A DNA stretch of 64,000 bases. It comes from JAFGRU01 sp963665915 (lineage in GTDB: Bacteria; Desulfobacterota; Desulfuromonadia; Desulfuromonadales; JAAYDE01). This document shows positions 48,101 to 60,100 of this stretch, piece after piece; positions within the stretch are counted from its first letter, which is position 1, and each line of letters begins with the position of its first letter. Under the pieces are notes generated by a model. The model did no database searches, was not told the DNA's origin, and worked only from the letters and a program-made list of their open reading frames with translations. Position numbers and translations under genes: made by a program. Location: contig CAXXSG010000002.1 of NCBI GenBank assembly GCA_963665915.2, forward strand, positions 434,001 through 498,000, read 5' to 3'.

Positions 48101-51100
48101 CCTCAATCATGTAACTGAGGCGCTCGGCCGGGTAATGGGGATCGAGGGGGACATAGCCGCCGCCGGCCTTGTGGATGCCGAGAATGGCGGCGATGAGATC
48201 GACGCCGCGTTCGAGACACAAGCCGACCAGGGTGTCAGGCTGCACCCCTTTATCGATGAGGGCGTGGGCGATGCGGTTGGCGCGGGTGTTCAACTCCCCG
48301 TAGGTCAGCTGTTCGCGGAGATCCTTGACCGCCACGGCATCGGGATTTCGCTCAACCTGCTCTTCGAAAAAGCGGTGCAGGACCTTATCTTCCGGGAAGG
48401 CCGTATCCGTATCGTTGAATTGGTGGATGACCAGATCGTGTTCTTCTCCGTCGAGAAGAGAAATGTCTCCAATCGGCTGTTCCGGAGCGCGGGCGATTAC
48501 GTCGGCCAGGTGGCGGAAATGTCCGGCCATTCTTTCGATTGTTTCGCGCTCGAACAGGTCACTGCAGTATTCCAGATTTCCGCCCAGGCTGTTTCCGTAT
48601 TCCCCGAGGTTAAGGGTAATGTCGAACTTGGCATTGTCGAATTCCGGGAAGAGGGGACTGATTTCCAGGTTGTCCAGGTGGATTTGTTCGAAGGACTCAT
48701 CCGCCAGGGCGAACATGGCCTGGAAGATCGGGCTGTGACTGGTGTTTCGCTCCGGCGAAAGCTCGTCCACCAGTTTTTCAAACGGGAGGTCCTGGTTGAC
48801 ATAGGCCTGCAGGGCAACCTTCCGGGTCCGGTCGAGGAGATCGCTGAAGGTCGGAGTTCCGGAAAGATCGTGTCTCAATGGCAGGGTGTTGACGAAGAAA
48901 CCGATGGAGTTTTCGATTTCCGGTCGGGTCCTGCCGGATACCGGAGTGCCGACAACGATATCGTCCATGCCGCTGTATTTGGAAAGGAACAGAGCCCACA
49001 GGGTTTCCAGTACCATGAACAAGGTGGCGTTGTGATTACGGGCGATTCGTGCAAGCGCTTCCGCCGTGGCCGCATCGATCTCGACCGGAACATGTCCTCC
49101 CCGGGTGCTCTGAATGTCGGGTCGCGGCCGGTCGGTGGGAAGGGTAAGCATCTCCGGGAGTCCCCGAAGCTCTTTCTTCCAGTAGGCGGTCTGCTCTTCC
49201 AGGCGGTCCCCGGCCAGCCAATCCCGTTGCCATTGGGCGTAATCGGTATATTCGGTCGGGATATCGGTAAGTTTGGGGTCCCCCCCATGGGAATAAGCGG
49301 CGTAACATGCGCTGAGCTCCCTCAGGAAGATCCCGAAGCTCCAGCCATCGAAGATGATGTGGTGCAGGGTGAGGGTTAGGACATGGTCCTGATCATCGGT
49401 GCACAACAGCCTGAAACGGTAGAGGGGTCCGCTTACCAGATCAAAGGAGTGGCGGGCCTCCCCGGCGAGGATTGAATCCATTTCTGCTTCAGACCGCGAC
49501 TCGAGCGGTAAGGTGAACTCTTTGAGTTCCACGATCTGCTGCAATGCCTCACCGCTGTCGCTTTCCCTGAAAACGGTGCGCAGGCTTTTATGTCGCTGGA
49601 TAAGATAGGCAAGAGATTTTTCCAGAGCCTCGATGTCGAGATCCCCTTTGATAAGGAAGGCCGCGGGGATGTTATAGGCGGTGGAACCGCCCTCAAACCT
49701 GTCGAGGAACCAGAGTCGGGACTGGGCGAAGGAAAGGGGGGCTTCTCTTTGCTCTATTTTCCGGATCGGCGGTGGAGGCGTGGAAGTCGTCGCCCGGAGG
49801 GTTTCCAGCAGAGAGGCCGGAGTCGGTTTTTCAAAGATGGTTTTCAGCGGGATTTGGACCTGGAAGGTCCTTGCCAGTGCATTGATCAGGCGGGTGGCGA
49901 GGAGGCTGTGCCCGCCCAACTCGAAGAAGTTGTCGTGGATGCCTGCCCGGTCGATGCCGACAACCTCTGCGAAGAGGTTGCAGAGAACTTTCTCCTCTTC
50001 CGTGCGCGGTTCAGTGTAGGCGGCTGCCGCGCCCAGTTCCGCTTGGGGAAGATTTTTCCGGTCAGCCTTTCCGCTTGCTGTCAGCGGAAGGCTCTCCAGT
50101 TTCATGAATATTGCCGGCACCATGTAGTCGGGGAGAGTCCGGCCAAGATGGGTACGCAATTCACTGTTATCGAAATCCCCAACGATGTAGGCGCAGAGCC
50201 TCTGTTCTCCCTCACCTCCGAAGGGGTGAACGATGACATCCTGAACCCTGGGGTGCTCTCGCAAAGCACTTTCGATTTCCCCGAGTTCGATGCGGAAACC
50301 ACGAATTTTGACCTGCTGGTCGATGCGGCCCAGATATTCGATGTTGCCGTCTTCAAGCCAGCGCGCCAGGTCGCCGGTTTTGTAGAGACGCCCTTCGGCA
50401 AATGGATTGAGGACAAACTTCTCGGCCGTCAGCTCCGGACGGTTGAGGTAATCGCGCGCCACCTGTACTCCGCCGATGCAGAGCTCTCCCGGTACGCCTA
50501 CAGGCTGGGGCTGGCCGGAAGCGTCAAGAATGTAGAGCTGCGTGTTGTCGATCGGCCTGCCGATGGGGATGAGGTCAGGAGTGATCGCGGGGCACGGGTA
50601 CCAGGAGACGTCGATGGTCGCTTCGGTGGGTCCGTAGAGGTTGTGCAGTTCGGTACCGTGGGGGCGCAGAATCGTATTGAAGCGCTCCACCATCTCCCTC
50701 GGCAGGGCTTCGCCGCTGGTGATGACCCGCTTCAGAACGGCACAGCGTTGTGCCTCTTGACCGTTGGTCTCGAGGTATTCCAGGAAAGCACCCATCATGG
50801 ACGGCACGAAGTGCAGGGTCGTGACCTTGGCATGTTCGATGGTCTGGACGATTCGGGCCGGGTCCTTCTCCGCTCCCGGATCGAGCATGTAAACCGAACT
50901 GCCGGCGAAATACCACCAGACCAGCTCCCAGACCGATACATCGAAAGTGGTGGTGGTCTTTTGCAGGATGACATCCTTCGGGGCGAGCGCAAAAGTATTC
51001 TGCATCCAGTGGATGCGGTTGACGGCGCTGCCGTGTTCAACCGCTACCCCCTTGGGCTTGCCGGTGGAGCCGGAGGTGTAAATGACGTAGGCGACGTTGT

Positions 51101-54100
51101 TTGGGGCGACGGCCACCTCAGGATTGGCTTCCGGGAAGGCGGAAAGATCGTCCCGGTCGAGAAGCAGGAGGTCTCCGGAAAAAACCGGGGCCGACCCGCT
51201 GACGGAAATCATCTGTTTGAGTCCCGCATCCTCGATCATGAAGGCGAGCCGTTCGTTCGGGTAGTTGGGATCGAGAGGAACATAGGCGCCGCCGGCCTTG
51301 TGGATGGCGAGAATGGCAGCGATCATATCGACGCTGCGCTCAAGGCACAACCCGACCAGGCTTTCGGGACCGACTCCTTTAGCGACCAGGGCCTGGGCGA
51401 TGCGGTTGGCCCGTCGGTTCAGTTCCGCATAGGTGAGGGTTTCGCGGACATCTTGTGCGGCGGTGTTGTCAGGGGTTTTTTCGACCTGTTCTTCGAATAT
51501 CCGGTGCAGGACTTTGTCTTCAGGATAAGGCACAGCGGTATCGTTGAATTCGTTGACGACCCGGTCGTGGTCCTCGTCTTTAAGCAACGGCAGTTCACTT
51601 ATCCTGCCATTGATATTTCCCAGGGCTGCGCCGAGGAATGTCTCCAGCCATTTGAGGAGAGCTTCAGCATTTTTGTTGTCATACCTTTCCCGGTCGTAGG
51701 TCAGCTTCAGGGTTAAATTTTCCCCAGGCAGAATGATCAGGGACAGGGGGTAGTGTGGCGCTTCAATACCATGGCTCTCGGCGATGACGAAGTCGTTTTC
51801 AGCGTCCTCTGTAAGCCGTTCATCCACGGGAAAATTCTCATAAACAAACAAGGTGTCGAAAAGTCGGCTGCCGGCCGGAATGGGTGCCTGGGCCTGGGCC
51901 AGGTAGAGGGGCGTGTACTCGTGCTCTTCCCGTTCCCCCTGGGTAAGGGTAAGTTCTTCCACGACCTCGCGGATAGTGCGGTTTTTTGTTTGCAGGCGCA
52001 CGGGAACGGTGTTGATGAACATGCCGACCATGTTCTCGATCCCCGGGAAGCTGGCGGGGCGGCCGGAGACGACATTTCCAAAGACAACGTCATGATCCCC
52101 GGTCAATTTCGAAATCAAGCCACCCCAGGCGGCCTGCAGCAGGGTGCTTTGCGTGCTTCTTACCTCACGGGCCGTGCGTTCGAGTTTTTCGCACATTCCG
52201 GGATTGAGGTGGATGACCTTTTCGCCGAAGCCTTCCCCTTGGACAGCAACTGGCAGGTCGAGATGATTCGGCTTGTCGAAGCCGGCCAGGGTGGTGCGCC
52301 ACCAGTCGAGGGAAACGTTGGTTTCCTTGTTGTGGAGCCATTCGGCATAGTCGGCAAAGGGGAGGAGTCTGCCGAGCGATTCCCCGGCGTAGAGCTTCAT
52401 TACCTCGGTCATGACCGAGGACAGGGACCAGCCGTCCAGAATAATGTGGTGACTGTTGAGGACGACCTCCCAGGCGTTTTTATCCACCTGGAAGATAGCA
52501 AGCCGCAGAAGCGGCGCCCGGCTCAGATCGAAGCCCTGTTTCCGGTCGGATTCAACATAGCTCCGGAGTTTGTCGTCCTGATCTTTTTCATCTTGCCAGT
52601 CTTCAAACAGGTGGGGGAGTTGAACCTCTTTGTTGATGACCATCAGGGTCGTGCTGTCGGTGGGCACGGCCATACGCAAGATTTCATGCCGGTCGACGGC
52701 TTTTTGCCAGGCTTCCCGGAAGCGCTCGGGATCGAAATTGCCTTCGATTCGAAAATGGAACTGCACCTGGTAGGCCCCTTCGCTCTCCAGGGAGTGGAAG
52801 AGGATGCCCTGCTGCAGGGGCGTGAGCGGCAGGATGTTGTCCAGGGTGGGGTAGTTTTGGATCAGCCTGTCGATGTTTTTCTGGGCCGGTTTCGCCAGGG
52901 CAAAGTCGGAGCTGGTAAAGGTGGCGGCGGTTTTGCGGCAATGAGCGAGGACTTTTCCGATTCCGTTAGCAATGCGTTCTTCCAGCACAGCCATCGTTTC
53001 ACTGTCGAACACCTCGGAGGGCCAGCTCAGGTGAAACTGCAGACGGTCGTCGCTGACAATGGCGTTGATGTCCAACAGGGCGGTCTGTTTCCAGGAGGAT
53101 GCGACCGGGCGACCGTGATCTTCACTGGCCAGGCTCCAGTACCCCTCGTTTTCCAGGGTGGTGAAACGGCCGAGATAATTGAAAGAGATCTGCGGCTCAA
53201 TCCCAAGCTCATCATAATCGCCATAACGGAGAAGGCCGTAGCCTATGCCGTTGCCTGGAGTCCGGCGGATGCACTCCTTGATGTTGATAAGGGTGTCGCG
53301 CAGGCTGTTCCCGGTCGTCAGTTTGACTGGATACTGGTTGGTGAACCATCCCACAGTGCGGGACAGATCGGCGTTTTCGATCAACTCCTCGCGGCCGTGG
53401 CTCTCCAGGTTGATGAGAATGCCATCCGAAAGGTCCTGGCCTTTCCATTCTTCCAGGCCGAGGCAGAGACCGGCAAGGAGCAGGTCCTCGGGATTGGCGT
53501 GGTAGACAGCAGGAGCGCTGCCGATTAAAGCCCGGGTCTGATCCTCGTTAAGCTCGATGGTGAACTCGGCATCATGAACTGTTGCCTCGGGGGCATTCGT
53601 CTTGAGCAGGAGACCGGGCTGTTGGACCCGCTCCCGCCAGAAGAAAAGTTCATCCTCCCGGGAGGTGGTCAGGTGTTTCTGTCCTGCCGCCCAGGCGGTC
53701 CAGGCCGTGGTTTTGTCGGGAAGCGGTTGCCCCTCGTAGGCGGTCTGCAGATCGGGGATGAGGATGCGCCAGGAGACGCCGTCCACCACTAGGTGGTGAA
53801 TGACCAGCAACAGGCGTCCCGGCTCATCGCTGTAGTCGAACCAGAGGCAGCGGAAGAGGTCTCCGGATTCGATATCCAGACTCTGTTGGGCTCTATTACC
53901 CTCATCGACAAGGATTTCTGCTCTCTGTTCGGCAGTGAGCGCAGAACAGTCGATGCGCTGAACAGGCTCCCGGTCGGGAAAATATTCCATCCTCTGCAGG
54001 AGCTGTTTCCCGTCCTCGAAAACCAGGCGCAGAGCGTCGTGATGTTCACAGACTTTCCGAACTGCCAGGTTAAGTTTTTGGAGGTCAAGATTGGCCGGGA

Positions 54101-57100
54101 CCCGCACCAGCATCGACTGGTTGAAGTGATTTTTGTCCCCTTCCTGCGCAAAAAACCACGACTGGATCGGGGTCAGCGGTGCTTCCTGCTCCGCCGTCAC
54201 GCCCCAGGTGGTGCTCAGGGTTCGGGCCCTGACGGAGAGGGCCTCCACATCTGGGGCTTTGAAGATATCCCTTACCGAGAGGTCGAAACCCCCGTTTCTG
54301 GCCCGAGCCACGATCTGCAGGGCGAGAATGCTGTCCCCTCCGGATTCGAAGAAGTTGTCGTGAATGCCGATCCGCTCCACGCCCAGGACTTCCGCGAAGA
54401 GAGCACAGAGAACCTTCTCCGTTTCGGTGCGTGGTGCGGTGTAGGCGGCCGTTGCGCTGAACTCCGGATGTGGAAGAGCTTTGCGGTCGGCCTTGCCGCT
54501 TGGGGAAAGAGGGATGGCGGCTATTCCCATGAACGCTGCGGGGACCATGTAGTCCGGCAATTTTTCAGAGAGATGGTTGCGAAGTTCGGCGGTGTCGAAA
54601 TCCCCGACGATATAGGCGCACAGGCGTTGCTCGCCCTTATCGCCGAAGGGATTGACCAGGACGTCCTGCACCGAGCTGTGCTCACGCAGGGCGGTTTCAA
54701 TCTCGCCCAGTTCAATCCTGAAACCGCGGATTTTGACCTGGTGGTCGAGGCGGCCGAGATATTCGATTTCGCCATTCGGCAGCCAGCGCGCCAGGTCGCC
54801 GGTCTTGTAAAGGCGTCCTTTGGCAAAGGGATTGGGAACAAACCTCTCCGCCGTCAGTTCGGGTTGGTTGAGATAGCCTCGGGCCACCTGGACTCCACCG
54901 ATGCACAGCTCTCCGGGAACGCCAACCGGTTGGGGTTTTCCCAGCGGATCGAGAACGTAGAGTTGCGTATTTTCCACCGGCCGACCGATGGTTTTGATTT
55001 CCGGAGTGTCTTCGGGGCAGGGATACCAGGAAACCTCGATGGTCCCCTCGGTCGGGCCGTAGAGGTCGTGCAACCCTGCGCCGGTAACAGGACGCAGAAT
55101 CTGGTTGAAGCGTTCCACCAGCCCTTTGGAAACCGCTTCGCCGCTGGTGAAAATACGGTCCAGGGAGGAGCAGCGGGCCAATTCCTCAGGCTTGGACTGC
55201 AAATGATCGAGAAACGCCTCAAGCATGGAAGCCACGAAATGGATGCTGGTGGCCTTGTTTTCTTCGATTGTCTCGACAATCCGGGCCGGATCCTTTTCCG
55301 CACCGGGGTCGAGCATGGTGACGGAACTCCCGGCCAGATAACCGCCGTAGAGTTCGGGCACCGAGACGTCAAAGGTAATGGGGGTTTTCTGTATGATAAC
55401 ATCGTCGGCCGCATAGGGAAGGCCATGCTGCAGCCAGGAAATGCGGTTGACCACCCCGCGGTGTTCCACCGCCACCCCTTTGGGTCTGCCGGTTGAGCCG
55501 GAGGTGTAAATGACATAAGCCAGACTCTCCGAAGTGGCGATGGGACCGGGGTTGTGCTCCGGAAAAGTCGAGAGGTCGTCTTTGTCGAGAAAGAGGAATT
55601 CGCCGTCAAAAGTGAAAGATATGGTGCTCAGGGCGATCACCTGTTTCAGGTCAGCATCTTCAACCAGGAAGGCGAAACGTTCCGCAGGGTAGTGGGGGTC
55701 GATGGGAACGTAGCCGCCGCCGGCCTTGTGAATACCGAGAATGGCGGCGCTGAGATTGACGCTCCGTTCCAGGCAGAGCCCCACCAGGGTTTCCGGCTTC
55801 ACCCCTTTGCTGATGAGGGTATGGGCGATGCGGTTGGCGCGCCGGTTCAGCTCAATGTAGGTCAGGGCTTCGCGGGCGTCGCGGACGGCGATATTGTCCG
55901 GTGATCTTTCCGCCTGTTCCTCGAAGAGTTGGCAGAGGGTTTTGGCCCTGGGGAATTCAACATCCGTGGTGTTGAATCCCTCGATAACCAGGTCGTACTC
56001 CTCGGCATTGAGGAAAGAAAGTTCGGATACTTCGGTGTCAATGCGATCAAGGGCCGAATAAACAAAAGATTTCAGCCAGTTGAGGATGTTTTTTGCGCCC
56101 TTGCTGTCATAGCGCTGCTGGTCATGACTGAGTTTCAGGGTGAGCTGCTTGCCCGGCAGAACCACCAGTGACAACGGATAGTGGGGGGCTTCGATGCCTT
56201 GGCTGTCGGTGATGGTAAAATCACTTTTCCCCTCTTCCAGCAGGCGTTCATCCACCGGGTAGTTCTCGTATACGAACAGGGTTTCAAACAGCGGGGTGCT
56301 CTTGCGGATGGGGGCCTGGGCCTGGGTGAGGTGAAGGGGGGCGTATTCATGTTCTTCCCGTTCTCCCTGAACCCAGGTCAGTTCTTCAACAATCGTCCGT
56401 ACCGTGCGACTTGCGGTTTTGATCCGCACCGGCACGGTATTAATGAACATGCCCACCATATTTTCGACACCGGGGAGTTGCGCCGGACGTCCGGAAACGA
56501 CATTGCCGAAAACAACGTCCTCATCCCCGCTGAGGCGGCTGACAAGCGCTCCCCACAGGGCCTGCAGGAGAGTGCTTTGCGTGGTTTGGAGTTCCCGGGC
56601 GAAATGGTCGAGTTTCGCAGAGATCTCTGAACTGAATGAAAGTGTTTCTTCACCGAAGCCCTTTCCTTTGTCGATGACAGCCAGGTCGATGCGGTTGGGC
56701 TTGTCGAATCCTGCCAATGATTCTCGCCACCAGGATAGGGAGGTTTCGGTAGGTCGAGTCTGGAGCCATGCAGCGTAGTCCTTGAAAGGGAGGGGCGGAG
56801 TGAGTGGTTCTCCGTGGTAGATTTTCAAGACGTCGGCCATGACCACCGACAGGGACCAGCCGTCCATGGTCAGATGGTGGCTGTTGAGGGCTACCTCCCA
56901 ACTGCTTTTCTCCATTCTGAAGATAGCGAGACGCAGAAGAGGCGGCCGGTTCAAATTGAAGCCCTGCTCCCGGTCACGGGCGAGATAAGCCTGAAGTTTT
57001 TCCTCCTGGTCCGACTCATCGCTCCAGTCTTCAAAAAGGAAAGGCAATTCCGTCTTCAAGCTGATGACCATGAAAACCGTATCCCCTTCGGGGATCGCCA

Positions 57101-60100
57101 TGCGCAGGGCTTCATGCCGGTCAATGGCTTGCTGCCAGGCTTCACGAAAACGCTCCGGGTCGAAATTACCCTCTACCCGGAAGCGAACCTGAACCTGGTA
57201 GGCCCCTTCGCTCTCCAGAGAATGGAACAGGATGCCCTGCTGCAGCGGTGTCAGTGGCAGGACCGTCTCCAGGTTGGGGTAGAGACCCTTGAATCGGGAC
57301 AGGGTTTCTTCGGGCGTTTGCGCCAGCAATGCCGGGACTGCCGGAAGTTCGTCTTTAACGGCCCGGCGCGATTCGATTCTGACCGCCAGCCCTTCGACGT
57401 CAGGTGATTTGAAGATATCCTTGACCGCGAGGTCGAATCCCCGGCTTCTGGCCCGGGCCACGATCTGCAGCGCCAGGATGCTGTCCCCGCCGGAGGCGAA
57501 GAAATTGTCGTGAATCCCTATTCTGTCCACGCCCAGAATTTCGGCGAAGATGGCACAGAGCGCTTTTTCCGTCTCCGTGCGCGGCGGGGTGTAGGCACCA
57601 ACCGCCATGAACTCCGGATCAGGCAGCGCCTTGCGGTCGGCCTTGCCGCTCGGCGTCATGGGGATGGCGTCGATCCGCATGAAAGCCGCCGGCACCATGT
57701 AATCCGGCAGCTTGCCGGAGAGATGATCGCGCAGTTCCGTCGTGTCGAAATCTCCGACGATATAAGCGCACAGGCGTTGCTCGCCACTGTCGCCGAAGGG
57801 GCTGACGAGGACATCCTGTACCGAAGGATGATCGCGCAGGGCGCTCTCGATCTCACCCAGTTCAATGCGGAAGCCGCGGATCTTGACCTGGTGGTCGATG
57901 CGTCCCATATATTCGATGTTGCCGTCGGCCAGGCGGCGGCCCAGGTCCCCTGTCTTATAGAGGCGGCCCTCGCCAAAGGGATTGGCAACGAACCTTTCCG
58001 CCGTAAGTTCCGGGCGATGGAGGTAACCGCGCGCCACTCCCGTACCGCCGACATGGATTTCTCCCGGTATCCCGAGAGGCTGGGGTTGCCCCTGCGGGTC
58101 GAAAATGTAGACGGACAGGGGGGCCAACTGGATGCCGATGTTGGAGATGCCCTGTTCGATCTCTTGTTCCCCGATTTCCTTGTAGGTGACATGTACGGTG
58201 GTTTCGGTAATCCCGTACATATTGACGATGCATGTGTCGGGGTAGCGTTCTTTCCAGCCCTTGACGATGTGGGGGAAGAAGGCCTCCCCGCCGAAGACGA
58301 GATAACGCAGGGCCAGGTCTTTTACAGGTCCGCGGGAGTCGGCTGTACTCAGCTGGGTGAAGTAGGACGGCACCTGGTTGAGGACCGTGACCTTTTCTTG
58401 CTCCAACAAGGCCAGGAAAGCCTCAGGATCCTTGGCCACGGAAGGATCAACGACAATGAGGCGGCCGCCGTAGAGCAGGGCGCCGAAAATCTCCCAGACG
58501 GAAAAGTCGAAGGCGTAGGAGTGGAACAGGGTCCACACGTCCCCGGGCCCGAAAGCGAACTGCAGTTGATCCTGGAAGAGGAGCTGGACGACATTGCGAT
58601 GCTCCACCACCACCCCCTTGGGCTTGCCGGTGGAGCCGGAGGTGTAGATGACGTAGGCGGTGTCGGTCGGCGACGTTCTGTTCTCCGGATTGGTGTCGGG
58701 ATAACTCTGAAGCTCCGAAGGCTCATCGAGAAGGAGAGTTTCGCCGCCGAAAAGGAGCTCGCTGCCAGTGGTGGCAACCAGATATTTCAGCCCGGCGTCC
58801 TCAATCATGTAACTGAGGCGCTCGGCCGGGTAATGGGGATCGAGGGGGACATAGCCGCCGCCGGCCTTGTGGATGCCGAGAATGGCGGCGATGAGATCGA
58901 CGCCGCGTTCGAGACACAAGCCGACCAGGGTGTCAGGCTGCACCCCTTTATCGATGAGGGCGTGGGCGATGCGGTTGGCGCGGGTGTTCAACTCCCCGTA
59001 GGTCAGCTGTTCGCGGAGATCCTTGACCGCCACGGCATCGGGATGCTCCGCCGTCTGCTCTTCGAAAATGGCATGGAGGACCTTGGTTTCGGGGAACGCT
59101 GCATCCGTAGTGTTGAAACGGTGAGTGACCAGGTCCTGTTCGGTTTTATCCAGAAGATGGACTGCCGTAACCGGTGTGTCCATGCGTTCGAGGATAGCTG
59201 ATGCCAGGTTTTCGAACCAATGGAGAAGGTTCTCTGCCCCTCTGGCGTCGTAACGCCGTTCGTCGTAGCTGAGCTTGACGGTGATTTCATTGTCCGGAAG
59301 CACGGCCAGGGTCAAGGGGTAGTGGGCCGCTTCGATGCCCTCGCTGTGGGTAATGGTGAAGTTTCCCTGAGTGTCATTCCGGAGGCGTTCGTCAACGGGA
59401 TAATTTTCGTAAACGAAAAGGGTCTCGAAAAGGGGGCTCCCTTTCGGAATGGAAGTCCTCCCTTGAATCTGATGAAGAGGGGCGTATTCGTGCTCTTCCC
59501 GTTCCCCCTGTAGAATGGTCAGGTCGGAAACAATATCCCGGAAGCTTTTCCCTACCGCCAGTACCCGCACGGGAACGGTGTTGATGAACATGCCCACCAT
59601 GTTTTCGATGCCGGGGAGTTGTGCCGGGCGTCCGGAGACGACGTTGCCGAAAACAATATCCTCATCGCCGCTCAGTCTGCTGACCAGTGTGCCCCATATG
59701 GCCTGTAGAAGGGTGCTCCGGGTGCTCCCGAGTTCACGAGCCGCATGGTCGAGTTTTCTGGCTGTCTCGGAACTGAGCTGGGCGCTTTTTTCGCCGAAGC
59801 GGTCCTTCCTGTCCGCAACAGGCAGATCGATGCGGTTGGGCTTTTCGAAACCTTTGAGGGTATTTTCCCACCATGCCAGGCTGGTGTCCGCGGTCTTGCC
59901 GTGGAGCCACTCCGCGTAGTCGGCATAGGGGAGGGGACGGAGCAGGCTTTCTCCGCCATAAAGCTTCAGCACGTCGGCCATGACCAGCGACAAGGACCAG
60001 CCGTCGAGAATAAGGTGGTGGCTGTTAATGACGATATCCCAGGTGTTGTTGGCAACTTGGAAGATGGCGAGGCGCAACAGCGGTGGCGCACTCAGATCGA

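Noticed and set aside
46812..49379. 855-codon open frame on the plus strand inside the NRPS gene
   Set aside because: It is antisense to a clear NRPS reading frame; long open antisense frames arise from the GC-rich codon pattern, and its sequence has no recognisable domain.
57510..59201. 563-codon plus-strand frame, identical at its start to the one at 46812
   Set aside because: It is the same antisense shadow repeated because the underlying A-T DNA is duplicated; the identity is evidence for the DNA repeat, not for a gene.
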